Positions 16,459 through 24,245 are shown, counted from the stretch's first letter. The stretch: DNA of 28,123 nt from JBKEAJ01 sp047972135 (GCA_047972135.1 JBKEAJ010000041.1:1-28123), one strand, 5' to 3'. Notes: generated from the sequence alone by a model not told the origin. Translations and numbers: made by a program.

Positions 16459-18572
16459 TACATCTTTGATTTTATTGTTACACTTCTACCCTTGCTCAAT
16501 TTCGTTCCTGCAGGAATAGATTGCTGTACCACCGAACCGGCACCATGTATATCTACTCTCAAACCTTCCGACTCAAGCATATAAAGCGCATCCGATAAGT
16601 TCATACCCAAAACATTGGGCATAACTCCACCCTTCAAGTCCAAGGGTTTTAGTGAGCTTGTCGAGTCAGTATTCACAACTGTCGAAAAAACTTCATCCAC
16701 ATTATTTATTACTGCCACCCCAAGAGCCTTCGACACATTTTTTATGGCATTCACACGCCCCCCCCTAATCCCGTTGGTTGCAAATATTTCTCTGTCGTTT
16801 CTTTTTTCTGCATCGGGAGCCGCAAACATCCCTGCGGCAAAAGCATTATCAGCAATCTCTTTAAACACCGGTCCTGCAACCGAACCTCCATAATATGCTC
16901 CGTGAGGTCTGTTTATGGTTACAATACACGAGTACTTCGGCTTGTCGGCAGGGAAATATCCTACAAAGGATGCCTGATACCAACCATCGGCATAACCTCT
17001 GTTTCTATTGGCAATCTTGGCAGTTCCTGTTTTTCCTGCAATTTTATATTTTGTAGACCTGATATTCGTAGCAGTTCCGTGTTCCACAACACCTTCCAAA
17101 ATCTGATGAGCAAACTTCAAACCCGTCTCCGAACATATTTTTGGTCTCACCACCTCAGTTTTGAAGTTTCTCAGCACTTCACCATTTACACTGATATTTC
17201 TCACAAACTTTGGTTTCACAAATTTTCCATCATTTGCAATGGCATTATAAAAAGCAAGGACGTGCAAAGGAGACAGCTCCAATTCATAACCGAAAGACAT
17301 TGCAATGGGTGTACTTGCACTCCACTTGTTAACAGGTTTTACCCAAGGTGCCGCCACTCCGCGAAAATCAACCCCCATGTCAGTAGTCAAACCAAACTGA
17401 TACAGTCTGTCCATAAACGCCTGCCTATTATTACCATAGGCTTCATAAATAATTTTAGAAGTTCCCACATTCGACGATAGCTCAAAAATCCTGACAGGCT
17501 TCAAGCTTTTGTGAGGAGAATGCCCATAATCGCTATCATACACTTTAAACTTATCGCTGAAAGCCCAAAAGCCCCAATTTATATCATAATATTTGCTCGT
17601 ATCCAGCTTATTGTCTTCCCATGCAGCAAGAAATGAAGCCAGCTTAAAAGTCGACCCGGGTTCAATTTTTCCCAATTCTCCCAAAGCGTAGTTATAAGTC
17701 TCCTTATACTGCTCCTCTCCAATTTTCCCTAAATTTGCAATAGCCTTTATCTCTCCGCTCTCCACGTCCATCACAATAGCTGTCCCCCACTCTGCATCAG
17801 ACTTTATCATTTGTCTGTTCAAAGCATTATAAGCAAAAGACTGCATTCTTATATTCAACGAAGTATTGACCACCGCACCGCTGCTCGCCTCCTTGTCGGG
17901 TAGGTAAAGACGTTTCCCTACAATTGTATGTAGTCTTTCGTATCCTTTTTCGCCTCTTAGGTAAGCATCATACAAATCCTCAAGTCCCAACTCCCCGACC
18001 TGCTCGTTAGACCCCTCATCATCAGATATATGCACCCTGCCCAAAGTGCGAGCTGCCAAATCGCCATATACATGCACCCGGTCATACTCCTTCTCAAAGT
18101 CGCAATATCTGCCGATAAAGCTATTTTCTTTTAAAGCCTCCACCTGAGAATAGCCAATGGGCTTGCCACTTACTCGATAGTAAATTTTTCTCTTCCAGGC
18201 ACTGCGCATTTCTCTTTCATACACTACTGCACTTTTATCGGGGTAAACCGATGAAAATATTTTAGCTGCTTCTGCAACATTCTCATCAAAATCTTCATTA
18301 AAATCTTCAGAAACAAGGTGTTTAAAACTAAAAGATGCTATAAACTCAGGCACAGATACAACCAATGGCTCACTTTCGTCAGAGCATATATTTCCCCGCA
18401 CTCCATATATAGACCGAGTACTGTTCAAGCGGCTTTCGATAGTAGCAAAAACAGCTTTATCGTCCTCCCAGTATTGCACATTCAGCATGCTAAAAATACA
18501 GACTAAGCCTAAAACAGCAGTAAGGCAGAACACCCATATCATCCGTACTTTTACACTGTCTATTTCTCCCAT
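16458..18572 (-). CDS. ftsI: Septal transpeptidase FtsI (class B PBP with PASTA domain)
   Basis: A 704-residue class B penicillin-binding protein that crosslinks septal peptidoglycan in the periplasm alongside FtsW. One membrane helix (about 10-31) is followed by a PBP dimerisation domain (about 50-225) and a transpeptidase domain with catalytic S307-T-F-K310, SSN at 366-368 and KTG at 514-516. A low-complexity linker leads to one PASTA domain (about 648-704), MPNVLGMNLSDAL to the C-terminus. PASTA on FtsI is uncommon in proteobacteria but usual in Bacteroidetes from what I know. It overlaps the ftsL-like gene by 13 bases and murE by one. Confidence 0.95.
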   Translation of the reverse strand: MGEIDSVKVRMIWVFCLTAVLGLVCIFSMLNVQYWEDDKAVFATIESRLNSTRSIYGVRGNICSDESEPLVVSVPEFIASFSFKHLVSEDFNEDFDENVAEAAKIFSSVYPDKSAVVYEREMRSAWKRKIYYRVSGKPIGYSQVEALKENSFIGRYCDFEKEYDRVHVYGDLAARTLGRVHISDDEGSNEQVGELGLEDLYDAYLRGEKGYERLHTIVGKRLYLPDKEASSGAVVNTSLNIRMQSFAYNALNRQMIKSDAEWGTAIVMDVESGEIKAIANLGKIGEEQYKETYNYALGELGKIEPGSTFKLASFLAAWEDNKLDTSKYYDINWGFWAFSDKFKVYDSDYGHSPHKSLKPVRIFELSSNVGTSKIIYEAYGNNRQAFMDRLYQFGLTTDMGVDFRGVAAPWVKPVNKWSASTPIAMSFGYELELSPLHVLAFYNAIANDGKFVKPKFVRNISVNGEVLRNFKTEVVRPKICSETGLKFAHQILEGVVEHGTATNIRSTKYKIAGKTGTAKIANRNRGYADGWYQASFVGYFPADKPKYSCIVTINRPHGAYYGGSVAGPVFKEIADNAFAAGMFAAPDAEKRNDREIFATNGIRGGRVNAIKNVSKALGVAVINNVDEVFSTVVNTDSTSSLKPLDLKGGVMPNVLGMNLSDALYMLESEGLRVDIHGAGSVVQQSIPAGTKLSKGRSVTIKSKM

Positions 18573-18922
18573 TTTGCTTCTTTTTCGATATTTATTTCAC
18601 GATTGGGTACGTTCGGCAGTTTCAGTGCCAGTCCTGTTTCCTCCACTTTCTTTAAAATCTCTGTTTCCAAACTCATTTTCTCCAATTCCACTTTCACGGC
18701 AGTAGCTTCCACTTGCAACTCTTGAACCTCCTTACTCAGCTCATTTTTTCTTACTACCACCGACTGCCCCCAGTGCCCGTTAAGCACGTAGACAACTGTC
18801 CATATAAATATGTATATCAGGTAAGGTATAAGCGTCACAACCACCCTATTTGAAAGCACTCCGCCACCAATTATCTGCTTAAAGCTCACACCCGATTTCT
18901 TCCTTCTTTCTTGCTCTTTCAT
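18560..18922 (-). CDS. ftsL: FtsL-like division protein
   Basis: A 120-residue protein with a basic cytoplasmic N-terminus (MKEQERRKK), one transmembrane segment (about 32-52, VVVTLIPYLIYIFIWTVVYV) and a periplasmic heptad-like helix rich in Glu, Leu and Val (about 60-105). This is the architecture of FtsL, which forms a complex with FtsQ and a DivIC-like partner and activates FtsWI. Sequence similarity within FtsL is poor, so the call depends on topology and on position between rsmH and ftsI. The ATG at 18922 is preferred over a GTG one codon upstream. It starts six bases after rsmH. Confidence 0.8.
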   Translation of the reverse strand: MKEQERRKKSGVSFKQIIGGGVLSNRVVVTLIPYLIYIFIWTVVYVLNGHWGQSVVVRKNELSKEVQELQVEATAVKVELEKMSLETEILKKVEETGLALKLPNVPNREINIEKEAKWEK

Positions 18923-18928
18923 CACTTC

Positions 18929-19837
18929 CTATTTAGTTGCTACTCGCAGCTTGGCACTCCTTGCTCTAGGATTTGCCGCAATTTCGGCAGCATCCGGAAT
19001 TACAATTTTGCGGCTTACCCCTATGAAGGGAATTGTCTGTACACCAAAAAAATCTTTATTACTCTTCCCTCCCACATTTCCTGTCTTCATCAGATTCTTA
19101 ACAGGCCTATCCTCCAAAGAGTGATAAGTAATACACACCAGCTTGCCTCCTTCTTTGAGCAAGCTTACAGAAGTATTCAGAAAATCATTAAGAGCATCGA
19201 CTTCTCCATTGACCTCCATTCTAAGAGACTGAAACACTTTAGCATAAAACTTATTCCTTGTTCTATCGGACGTAAAGTCCTTAATCAAATCAATAAGCTC
19301 ATTTATAGTATCAATACTTTTATCTTGTCTCGAACGACATATCTTAAAAGCAAGTTTACTTCCAACATTTAACTCACCATATTTATAAAATATATTTGCT
19401 AGTTTATTTTCAGAATATTCATTCAATACAATTTTTGCCGTTAAGTTCTGCGCCTGATTCATTCTCATATCCAGCTCGGCATCGAAGCGAAAAGAGAAAC
19501 CGCGAGACTGCTCGTCAAACTCGTGTGAAGAGACTCCAAAATCGGCAAGTATTCCATCAACTTTGTCAACTCCGTAGTATGCCAAATGATTTTGGACATG
19601 CCTAAAATTGGAAAGTATAAAAGTTAATCTACTGTCCCTTTCGTCTACATTTCTGGCAGCATCATAATCTTGGTCAAAAGCAAACAAACGTCCATTAACA
19701 GAAAGTCTATTTAAAATCTCAGCCGAATGCCCACCACCACCAAAGGTCGCATCAACATAAATTCCATCAGGATTATGAAGCAGAGCATCAATACTCTGTG
19801 TCAGTAAAACCGGTATGTGATAAGCACGATTTGACAT
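18929..19837 (-). CDS. rsmH: 16S rRNA m4C1402 methyltransferase
   Basis: A 302-residue SAM-dependent methyltransferase (also called MraW) that N4-methylates C1402 of 16S rRNA in the decoding centre. Conserved features are HIPVLLTQSIDAL (7-19), the SAM loop VDATFGGGGHSAEIL (28-42), GILADFGVSSHEFDE and RGFSFRFDAELDMRMN, then VNGEVDALNDFL and CITYHSLEDRPVKNLM towards the C-terminus, ending in NPRARSAKLRVATK. Length is typical. It is the second gene of the dcw cluster, starting six bases after mraZ. Confidence 0.97.
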   Translation of the reverse strand: MSNRAYHIPVLLTQSIDALLHNPDGIYVDATFGGGGHSAEILNRLSVNGRLFAFDQDYDAARNVDERDSRLTFILSNFRHVQNHLAYYGVDKVDGILADFGVSSHEFDEQSRGFSFRFDAELDMRMNQAQNLTAKIVLNEYSENKLANIFYKYGELNVGSKLAFKICRSRQDKSIDTINELIDLIKDFTSDRTRNKFYAKVFQSLRMEVNGEVDALNDFLNTSVSLLKEGGKLVCITYHSLEDRPVKNLMKTGNVGGKSNKDFFGVQTIPFIGVSRKIVIPDAAEIAANPRARSAKLRVATK

Positions 19838-19843
19838 TCTATC

Positions 19844-20344
19844 TTAGTCTTCTTTGTTTCTGTTTCTATCTTTAAACTGCTTTGTAAATCTCTCCTTCCT
19901 CGCACCGAAGTCTTCACGTCTAACCTTTTCGGAATGTTTCTCGTAAGCTTCCTTATCCCACACCACTATCATATTCTTCACCCCCGAAAGCAGCACCTCC
20001 TTTTTTAATCCTGCATACTCCCTATACTCCGAAGGAATATTCAAACGCCCATTTGCCGCCATCGGAATTTCGACAAAACGTTCGTACAGCTCCTCCAAAA
20101 AATCTGCGTGCTCTGGATCATCCATATCCAACATTTCCTCCATCCTGTCCAACTCATCCTCCCAATATTCCTTCGGATAAATCTGCAAACACTTTTTGTA
20201 AGAATCCATAGTAATTACAAGCGGCTCCAAGGCAAGTTCTCCCATCTGCTTCTTGTATGCGGATGGTAGCACAAATCTCCCTTTATCATCTATAAGAGCC
20301 TGATACCTAGAAGAAAACCGTATTTTTCTTTTTGTCGTACTCAT
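19844..20344 (-). CDS. mraZ: MraZ, DNA-binding regulator of the dcw cluster
   Basis: A 166-residue protein with two AbrB/SpoVT-like MraZ half-domains. The first has YQALIDDKGRFVLPSAYKKQ (14-33); the second has ANGRLNIPSEYREYAGL and VWDKEAYEKHSEKV. MraZ binds short direct repeats upstream of its own gene and represses the cluster. It heads the operon, and TGG-A-AAAA repeats overlap its promoter. A charged tail (GARKERFTKQFKDRNRNKED) makes it slightly longer than E. coli MraZ (152). The ATG at 20344 lies only a few bases from the predicted transcription start. Confidence 0.95.
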   Translation of the reverse strand: MSTTKRKIRFSSRYQALIDDKGRFVLPSAYKKQMGELALEPLVITMDSYKKCLQIYPKEYWEDELDRMEEMLDMDDPEHADFLEELYERFVEIPMAANGRLNIPSEYREYAGLKKEVLLSGVKNMIVVWDKEAYEKHSEKVRREDFGARKERFTKQFKDRNRNKED

Positions 20345-20354
20345 AATTACACTA

Positions 20355-20388
20355 CAAACATAACAATTTTATTCCATTTTGTGCCAAA
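20355..20388 (-). promoter_or_regulatory. Putative mraZ/dcw operon promoter
   Basis: On the minus strand TATGTTTG (20355-20362) is an exact TAnnTTTG -7 box, with TTTG (20385-20388) 22 bases upstream as the -33 element. Transcription would start about 4-6 bases before the mraZ ATG, giving an almost leaderless message. Two 10-bp MraZ-box-like repeats fill the spacer between -33 and -7, a good place for repression. Confidence 0.6.
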
Positions 20389-20416
20389 TTATGGTAGAAC
20401 ATTACATTTTATTCCA
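20367..20416 (-). promoter_or_regulatory. Putative MraZ boxes at the mraZ promoter
   Basis: Reading the minus strand, TGGCACAAAA (20377-20386) and TGGAATAAAA (20367-20376) are tandem with a 10-bp period. A further TGGAATAAAA lies at 20407-20416, exactly two helical repeats (20 bp) upstream. E. coli MraZ recognises TGGG-type repeats spaced at 10-bp intervals (established for E. coli). The pattern here is the same with a different fifth position, so an operator role is inferred. Confidence 0.5.
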
Positions 20417-20637
20417 CAAAAAACAAGTGCTTTTTTGTTCATTATTTTGTCAACAACCTCACATATCTATCTACATAACAATGATTTACATAACAAAGAA
20501 ATTTGTTAATAAAATATTCATAAATTTTCCAAGGGGGATGTCTCGAACTGCGAATGTCCGACAAAAACAGGCACTATAACAGCACAACGCCTTATAAATC
20601 TAGCTCTTATAGTCTATATAAAAATAAAAACACAAAA

Positions 20638-20682
20638 GGGAACGGAATGGAACAAAAGAAAGTGGAGCAAAAGGGAACAAAA
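20638..20682 (+). repeat. Second array of the TGG-A-AAAA element, opposite orientation
   Basis: On the plus strand GGGAACGGAA (20638), TGGAACAAAA (20648), TGGAGCAAAA (20663) and GGGAACAAAA (20673) follow one another with periods of 10, 15 and 10 bp. They match the element overlapping the mraZ promoter but face the other way, about 230 bp further upstream. No plus-strand gene follows. Confidence 0.5.
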
Positions 20683-20710
20683 TGTAGATACTACAATATT
20701 ACAAAGCTAC

Positions 20711-20960
20711 GATGTGGGCTGTTATAGGCTGAAAGCCTGAATTAGTTCAGCCCATGGCAACGCCATGGGGAAAGATACACCACCAAAGTAACGGTACGGA
20801 TTGCAGGGCGATGATACCCCCGCCTGCGACACCCCTCCTTGAAGGATGGGATTTAAAACTGGCAACAAGTTTAATCGTTGAAAATAATATAAACACTCAC
20901 CCTCTCAGAACGGCTTTAGCCCAAATGATTAGTAGCAATGTAAGGGAGGTTATGCCCTGT
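20711..20960. repeat. Hairpin-rich non-coding segment, probable dispersed repeat
   Basis: AGGCT-GAA-AGCCT (20726-20738) and CCCATGGC-AAC-GCCATGGG (20751-20769) are two perfect hairpins in a row. Further on is a phrase of the form AACGGCTTTAGCCC (20909-20922), also self-complementary in part. The composition differs from the A/T-rich sequence on either side. This resembles the non-coding palindromic repeats that are scattered in Bacteroidetes genomes, but I cannot show other copies inside this window. No gene is supported in 20345-21003. Confidence 0.4.
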
Positions 20961-21003
20961 CTCAGCAAAGTTGGGCGTATAAGATAGACGAACTCTATAT
21001 AGT

Positions 21004-22173
21004 CTACTGATAGTAGTAGTCTCTCACATATAGGGTATCAACTGCTCCGAGTTCTATTCCTTTTTCCTTCACCACTACTTGATTAACAAGAACTCCATCA
21101 CTAAAAAGATTATCATACTTAATCACCTCCTGCTTCTCTCCCACTGTCGTTATTTCTTTAGCAATCTTAACCTTACCCTCAGAATTATAGACGTATTCCA
21201 ACTTCTTATCTGCATCTTCCAAGTTCAACATATTGCAATACTCTAATTTGCCGTCGGGATTAAATTTTCTAGTATACGATCTTATTCTATCCATTTTAAA
21301 GGTGGTCTCATTCCACCTCGTCACCACCTGCCTAAACCATCGTCCTTGCGAGTCGTACTCTACTTTACGTTCGATATGAGGAAGTTTCACGACACTTTTA
21401 TTGTTTTTATACTTCTTGGTCATAATTGCATCTACACGACCTTTCTTATCATAATCATATTCATAGCGCATAATCGGAGCTGTTCTATCCCCCAGTTTAC
21501 TGGACCAATAGCTTACCACATAGTCGAGCCTGCCATTCTTGTCATACGTGAATCCTTCAGCTGTTCTGTCGATTTTACCGACTTTAGTAATTTTCGTTAT
21601 GTTTCCTTTTTGATATTCTATTGATATGGTTCTTTCTCCCACCAGCTTGTCGTGTTCTACTATTTTAGTAATCAAATTACCGTCATACTCCAATTGGATT
21701 TTTTGGTCTCTGTCGACCTCTCCTTTCTTGGTCATAACATTAACGTTTTTCACTTTCCCTCCCACATCATAAATACAATCCAGCACAGTATGTTCCTTAT
21801 CGTCTTTATACTCCATGTGGGTAACTCTGTCGTTACCGTCCATAATGTATGAATATTCCTTTCTCGCCATTCCCGAGAAATTTTTGTTAGTGTAGTCTTT
21901 CTCGACCACAAGCGACGGTATCCTATCTATATACTTTATTGCATCGGAAGCGAATACTCCCCAAGGCACAGACACCCGATACTGAGGCACTAAGTCTACC
22001 ACTCCGTCAAAGAAGTCAGGCAATCCAAACCATGCACTAATTTTATCGTGCGACCACTCCTCTGCATCGGTATTATACTTTTGGAAGGTTCTCTCAATAT
22101 ATATGTTTTCGCCTCCATCGGTGTTTGCTAAAAGCATTGTACCAGCTAACAGAAATAATAAATAAATTTTCAT
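21004..22173 (-). CDS. Secreted YD-repeat-like protein of unknown function
   Basis: A 389-residue protein with an N-terminal signal peptide (MKIYLLFLLAGTMLLANT). After about residue 100 it consists of roughly nine strand-turn-strand units of the type YxYDxxGRxxxxxxxxY, for example FTYDKNGRLDYVVSY, VEYDSQGRWFRQVV and YVYNSEGKVKIAKEI. This is the YD/RHS-like sheet-building repeat, or a MORN-like variant, seen in secreted and surface proteins of Bacteroidetes. No toxin or enzyme domain is visible, and no lipobox. An in-frame TTG nine codons upstream is less likely than the ATG at 22173, which leaves the signal peptide at the N-terminus. Function unknown. Confidence 0.7.
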   Translation of the reverse strand: MKIYLLFLLAGTMLLANTDGGENIYIERTFQKYNTDAEEWSHDKISAWFGLPDFFDGVVDLVPQYRVSVPWGVFASDAIKYIDRIPSLVVEKDYTNKNFSGMARKEYSYIMDGNDRVTHMEYKDDKEHTVLDCIYDVGGKVKNVNVMTKKGEVDRDQKIQLEYDGNLITKIVEHDKLVGERTISIEYQKGNITKITKVGKIDRTAEGFTYDKNGRLDYVVSYWSSKLGDRTAPIMRYEYDYDKKGRVDAIMTKKYKNNKSVVKLPHIERKVEYDSQGRWFRQVVTRWNETTFKMDRIRSYTRKFNPDGKLEYCNMLNLEDADKKLEYVYNSEGKVKIAKEITTVGEKQEVIKYDNLFSDGVLVNQVVVKEKGIELGAVDTLYVRDYYYQ

Positions 22174-22197
22174 AGACTTCGAATTATACAAATTATC

Positions 22198-22205
22198 CAA
22201 AACTA
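22198..22205 (-). promoter_or_regulatory. Putative -7 box of the YD-repeat-like gene
   Basis: TAGTTTTG on the minus strand matches TAnnTTTG exactly, 24 bases before the ATG at 22173. The -33 region is not recognisable. Confidence 0.35.
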
Positions 22206-22223
22206 GCCTATCAAAAACCTCTC

Positions 22224-22241
22224 CTAATTTCTATAAATTAG
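22224..22241 (-). terminator. Weak A/T hairpin after the glsB-like gene
   Basis: CTAATTT and AAATTAG pair around a four-base loop just past the glsB-like stop at 22244. On the minus strand GAGAGG and then five T follow. The stem is short and A/T-only, so termination is uncertain. Confidence 0.3.
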
Positions 22242-22243
22242 TA

Positions 22244-23173
22244 TTAATCTTTTATATAGGTCTCTATATGTCGCTCCTTCTTAACTCCATAAATATCTGA
22301 TATTGTTACCAATATACCTGTCTCTTCCACATTACCAAAAAATCTGTTCAGCACTGTACCAAACACTCGCATCGAAGGCGAGAGGTTCATATAGGCATTC
22401 ACCAATGGCGGAATTTTCTCACCTCTACTTCTGACCAGCTTCGACAATATCTTATAGTCTTCAGTATACGAATCTCCGTTAAACTCCTTTGCAAGACTTT
22501 CAAAATTATGGTGAATTTTAGCATCCTCGCGAGGGACTATTAATCCATCCTTATCTTTAAAATATTTATCGAGAAATGCCATTAAATACAATAATGCCAT
22601 TTCATCGAATGAGCGATACGTCGTCATTTTCCCTAGGAAATATTTTATCTGCGGATGCTCTACAATCAATGCCCCCAGTCCATCCCACAAATTATCGAGT
22701 GCAAAAAGAGCTTTCGCACCGGCCTTGCTCGATTGGTAATCGGGTTGCACAAAAGAGCGTCCCAACTCTATACACAGAGGTTCATACTCGTCGATATATT
22801 TCTGCGAGAATTTAAACAGTCTATTAGTAGCCAGCATCCGTTCATCATTTTCATCTTTTGGAGCTTCGCTACAAACAATATATCTATAGCCTCCAAGTAT
22901 CTCCGAGCAACTAGTATCCCAGACTATCAACTGCTTAAATGGCTTCAATTGAGTATCGAAGATATCAATATCAACATCCTTTCCGGTGCCGCCGCCCGCA
23001 GCTCGGAAAGTAAGTTCACGCAATCTTCCCACTTCAAGCATCACATTGGGCGAGTCGTGGTGAGTTATGACGTATATTTCGTTGTTGCTCTTGTTGGTCT
23101 TACGCAGCAATTTATCGGGCGTAAGCTCAGCTTTGAGCAACTCTTTATCTATTGGAGCAATTATCTCCTCCAT
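22244..23173 (-). CDS. glsB: GNAT-type N-acyltransferase, GlsB/OlsB-like
   Basis: A 309-residue protein of the hemolysin-like / OlsB acyltransferase family. Conserved stretches are VGRLRELTFRAAGGGTGKDVDIDIFD (about 48-73, with the R-E-TFR core), EILGGYRYIV, CIELGRSFVQPDYQ and a later MTTYRSFDEMALLYLMAFL. Members N-acylate an amino acid with a 3-hydroxy fatty acid; in Bacteroides GlsB makes acyl-glycine for glycine lipids, and in other bacteria OlsB makes lyso-ornithine lipid. The head-group amino acid cannot be read from sequence. The neighbouring PlsC-like gene would supply the second acylation. ATG at 23173 is chosen over a TTG three codons upstream. It has its own putative promoter. Confidence 0.75.
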   Translation of the reverse strand: MEEIIAPIDKELLKAELTPDKLLRKTNKSNNEIYVITHHDSPNVMLEVGRLRELTFRAAGGGTGKDVDIDIFDTQLKPFKQLIVWDTSCSEILGGYRYIVCSEAPKDENDERMLATNRLFKFSQKYIDEYEPLCIELGRSFVQPDYQSSKAGAKALFALDNLWDGLGALIVEHPQIKYFLGKMTTYRSFDEMALLYLMAFLDKYFKDKDGLIVPREDAKIHHNFESLAKEFNGDSYTEDYKILSKLVRSRGEKIPPLVNAYMNLSPSMRVFGTVLNRFFGNVEETGILVTISDIYGVKKERHIETYIKD

Positions 23174-23199
23174 AATATTCAATTTTAATGATAACAGAG

Positions 23200-23207
23200 C
23201 AAAGTTA
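23200..23207 (-). promoter_or_regulatory. Putative -7 box of the glsB-like gene
   Basis: TAACTTTG on the minus strand matches TAnnTTTG exactly, 26 bases before the ATG. A TTG lies about 21 bases further upstream. The 131-bp gap after the glsA-like gene makes a separate promoter plausible. Confidence 0.45.
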
Positions 23208-23304
23208 TAAAAAAAGCCTAGACTTTATCAATGTTTTGGCAATATTATTACTAGCACATCACAGAACAGTCGCAATTACAGTGGTTTACAAGACTGCCCA
23301 CCGA

Positions 23305-24147
23305 CTACTGTTCATTATTCATTGCGTATACCTCTTCTCTGACATAAGCCGCCCATTGGTCGGGAGTTTTCTCAGAGTTGAAAATCTCAAAAGGAATAGG
23401 CTTTCCGAAAGTTAGTTTTATTTTACCGCCTGTCATTTTAAACATCTCTTTAGGCAGAAACAGGAGTTCTATATTCCACGGTATTCCCCAGCGTTTCCGG
23501 TTTCGTGCTAAGTTATAGAAGAATTCTGAGTTTTGAGCATCGACATACAAAGGGATTACATCTCTTTTATACTTCTTTGCTTTGGTAATAAAATGCTTAT
23601 TCCAAGGCAAATCTTGAATTTTACCGTCTATTTTTCTTGATGCCAATCCTGCGGGAAAAATACACACGGGTTCATCGGTTGAATACAGTTCATCCAGCAT
23701 TCTGACAGCATCTCGGCTGTTTGCACCGTACTTATTTATAGGTACAAACACATCTCTAAGTTGGGGGATTTTTGTCAACAAATCATTAACCAAGAATTTT
23801 CCCGAACCGAAATATCGGGAAACGACATCAAAAATCAGCATTCCGTCGAGTCCTCCAAGCGGGTGGTTTGAGGCAACAATGTATCTTTTGTTCTTATCAA
23901 TTCCGTCCAGCCCCTTTACTTCAGCAGTAACTTTAAAATAGTCGAACACGGCATTATGTGTAAACTCATTGCCATAGTCGTATTGATACATACGCAAAAT
24001 TTCGTTCAGATCTTTGATATGCAACTGTTTGTCGAGCCAGCGAAAAATTGCATCGGGCATAAACTTGTACAGGCGAGGATTTTTTTCTTGAAAAATCTCT
24101 CTAAGATTAATAACCAACAGCTCTCGTTTCTCCTTCAAATCTTCCAT
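23305..24147 (-). CDS. glsA: PlsC-family O-acyltransferase, GlsA/OlsA-like
   Basis: A 280-residue glycerolipid-type acyltransferase. Motif 1 is SNHPLGGLDG (93-102; the H-x4-D catalytic pair), and the later CIFPAGLASRK (162-172) stands in place of the usual FPEG. It has no obvious transmembrane helix. In glycine/ornithine lipid synthesis the OlsA/GlsA enzyme adds the second acyl chain to the 3-hydroxyl of the N-acyl amino acid. Pairing with the GlsB-like gene directly downstream supports that role over phosphatidic acid synthesis. An upstream ATG at 24189 would add 14 residues, but a well-matched promoter lies inside that stretch, so the ATG at 24147 is preferred. Confidence 0.75.
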   Translation of the reverse strand: MEDLKEKRELLVINLREIFQEKNPRLYKFMPDAIFRWLDKQLHIKDLNEILRMYQYDYGNEFTHNAVFDYFKVTAEVKGLDGIDKNKRYIVASNHPLGGLDGMLIFDVVSRYFGSGKFLVNDLLTKIPQLRDVFVPINKYGANSRDAVRMLDELYSTDEPVCIFPAGLASRKIDGKIQDLPWNKHFITKAKKYKRDVIPLYVDAQNSEFFYNLARNRKRWGIPWNIELLFLPKEMFKMTGGKIKLTFGKPIPFEIFNSEKTPDQWAAYVREEVYAMNNEQ

Positions 24148-24168
24148 TCTTCCTAATTCTTTGTAAAA

Positions 24169-24200
24169 CAAAAGTAGTACTTTGGACATATAATATCAAA
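24169..24200 (-). promoter_or_regulatory. Putative promoter of the glsA-like gene
   Basis: On the minus strand TTTG (24197-24200), exactly 20 bases, then TACTTTTG (24169-24176) is a full match to the Bacteroidetes TTTG-N19-21-TAnnTTTG pattern. The start would fall about 15 bases before the ATG at 24147, which argues against the upstream ATG at 24189. Confidence 0.65.
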
Positions 24201-24216
24201 TATGGAACAAATAAAC

Positions 24217-24224
24217 TAAATTTG
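24217..24224 (+). promoter_or_regulatory. Putative -7 box of the helicase-nuclease gene
   Basis: TAAATTTG matches TAnnTTTG exactly, 21 bases before the ATG at 24246. With the glsA promoter it forms a divergent pair in about 60 bp. The -33 region is weak. Confidence 0.45.
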
Positions 24225-24245
24225 CGAGAGAAACATCTTCATAAT

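Noticed and set aside
15718..17480. Plus-strand open frames of 217 and 192 codons opposite murE and ftsI
   Set aside because: Both are fully antisense to well-conserved enzymes, and their cysteine/histidine-rich products look random.
20638..20682. Short repeats as a CRISPR array
   Set aside because: The units are 10 bp with almost no spacers, there are no cas genes, and the element recurs at the mraZ promoter, which fits operator sites.
20754..20987. Plus-strand open frame of 77 codons upstream of mraZ
   Set aside because: It starts inside a perfect hairpin, and most of its length lies in the hairpin-rich repeat block. It has no promoter or ribosome binding site that I can support.
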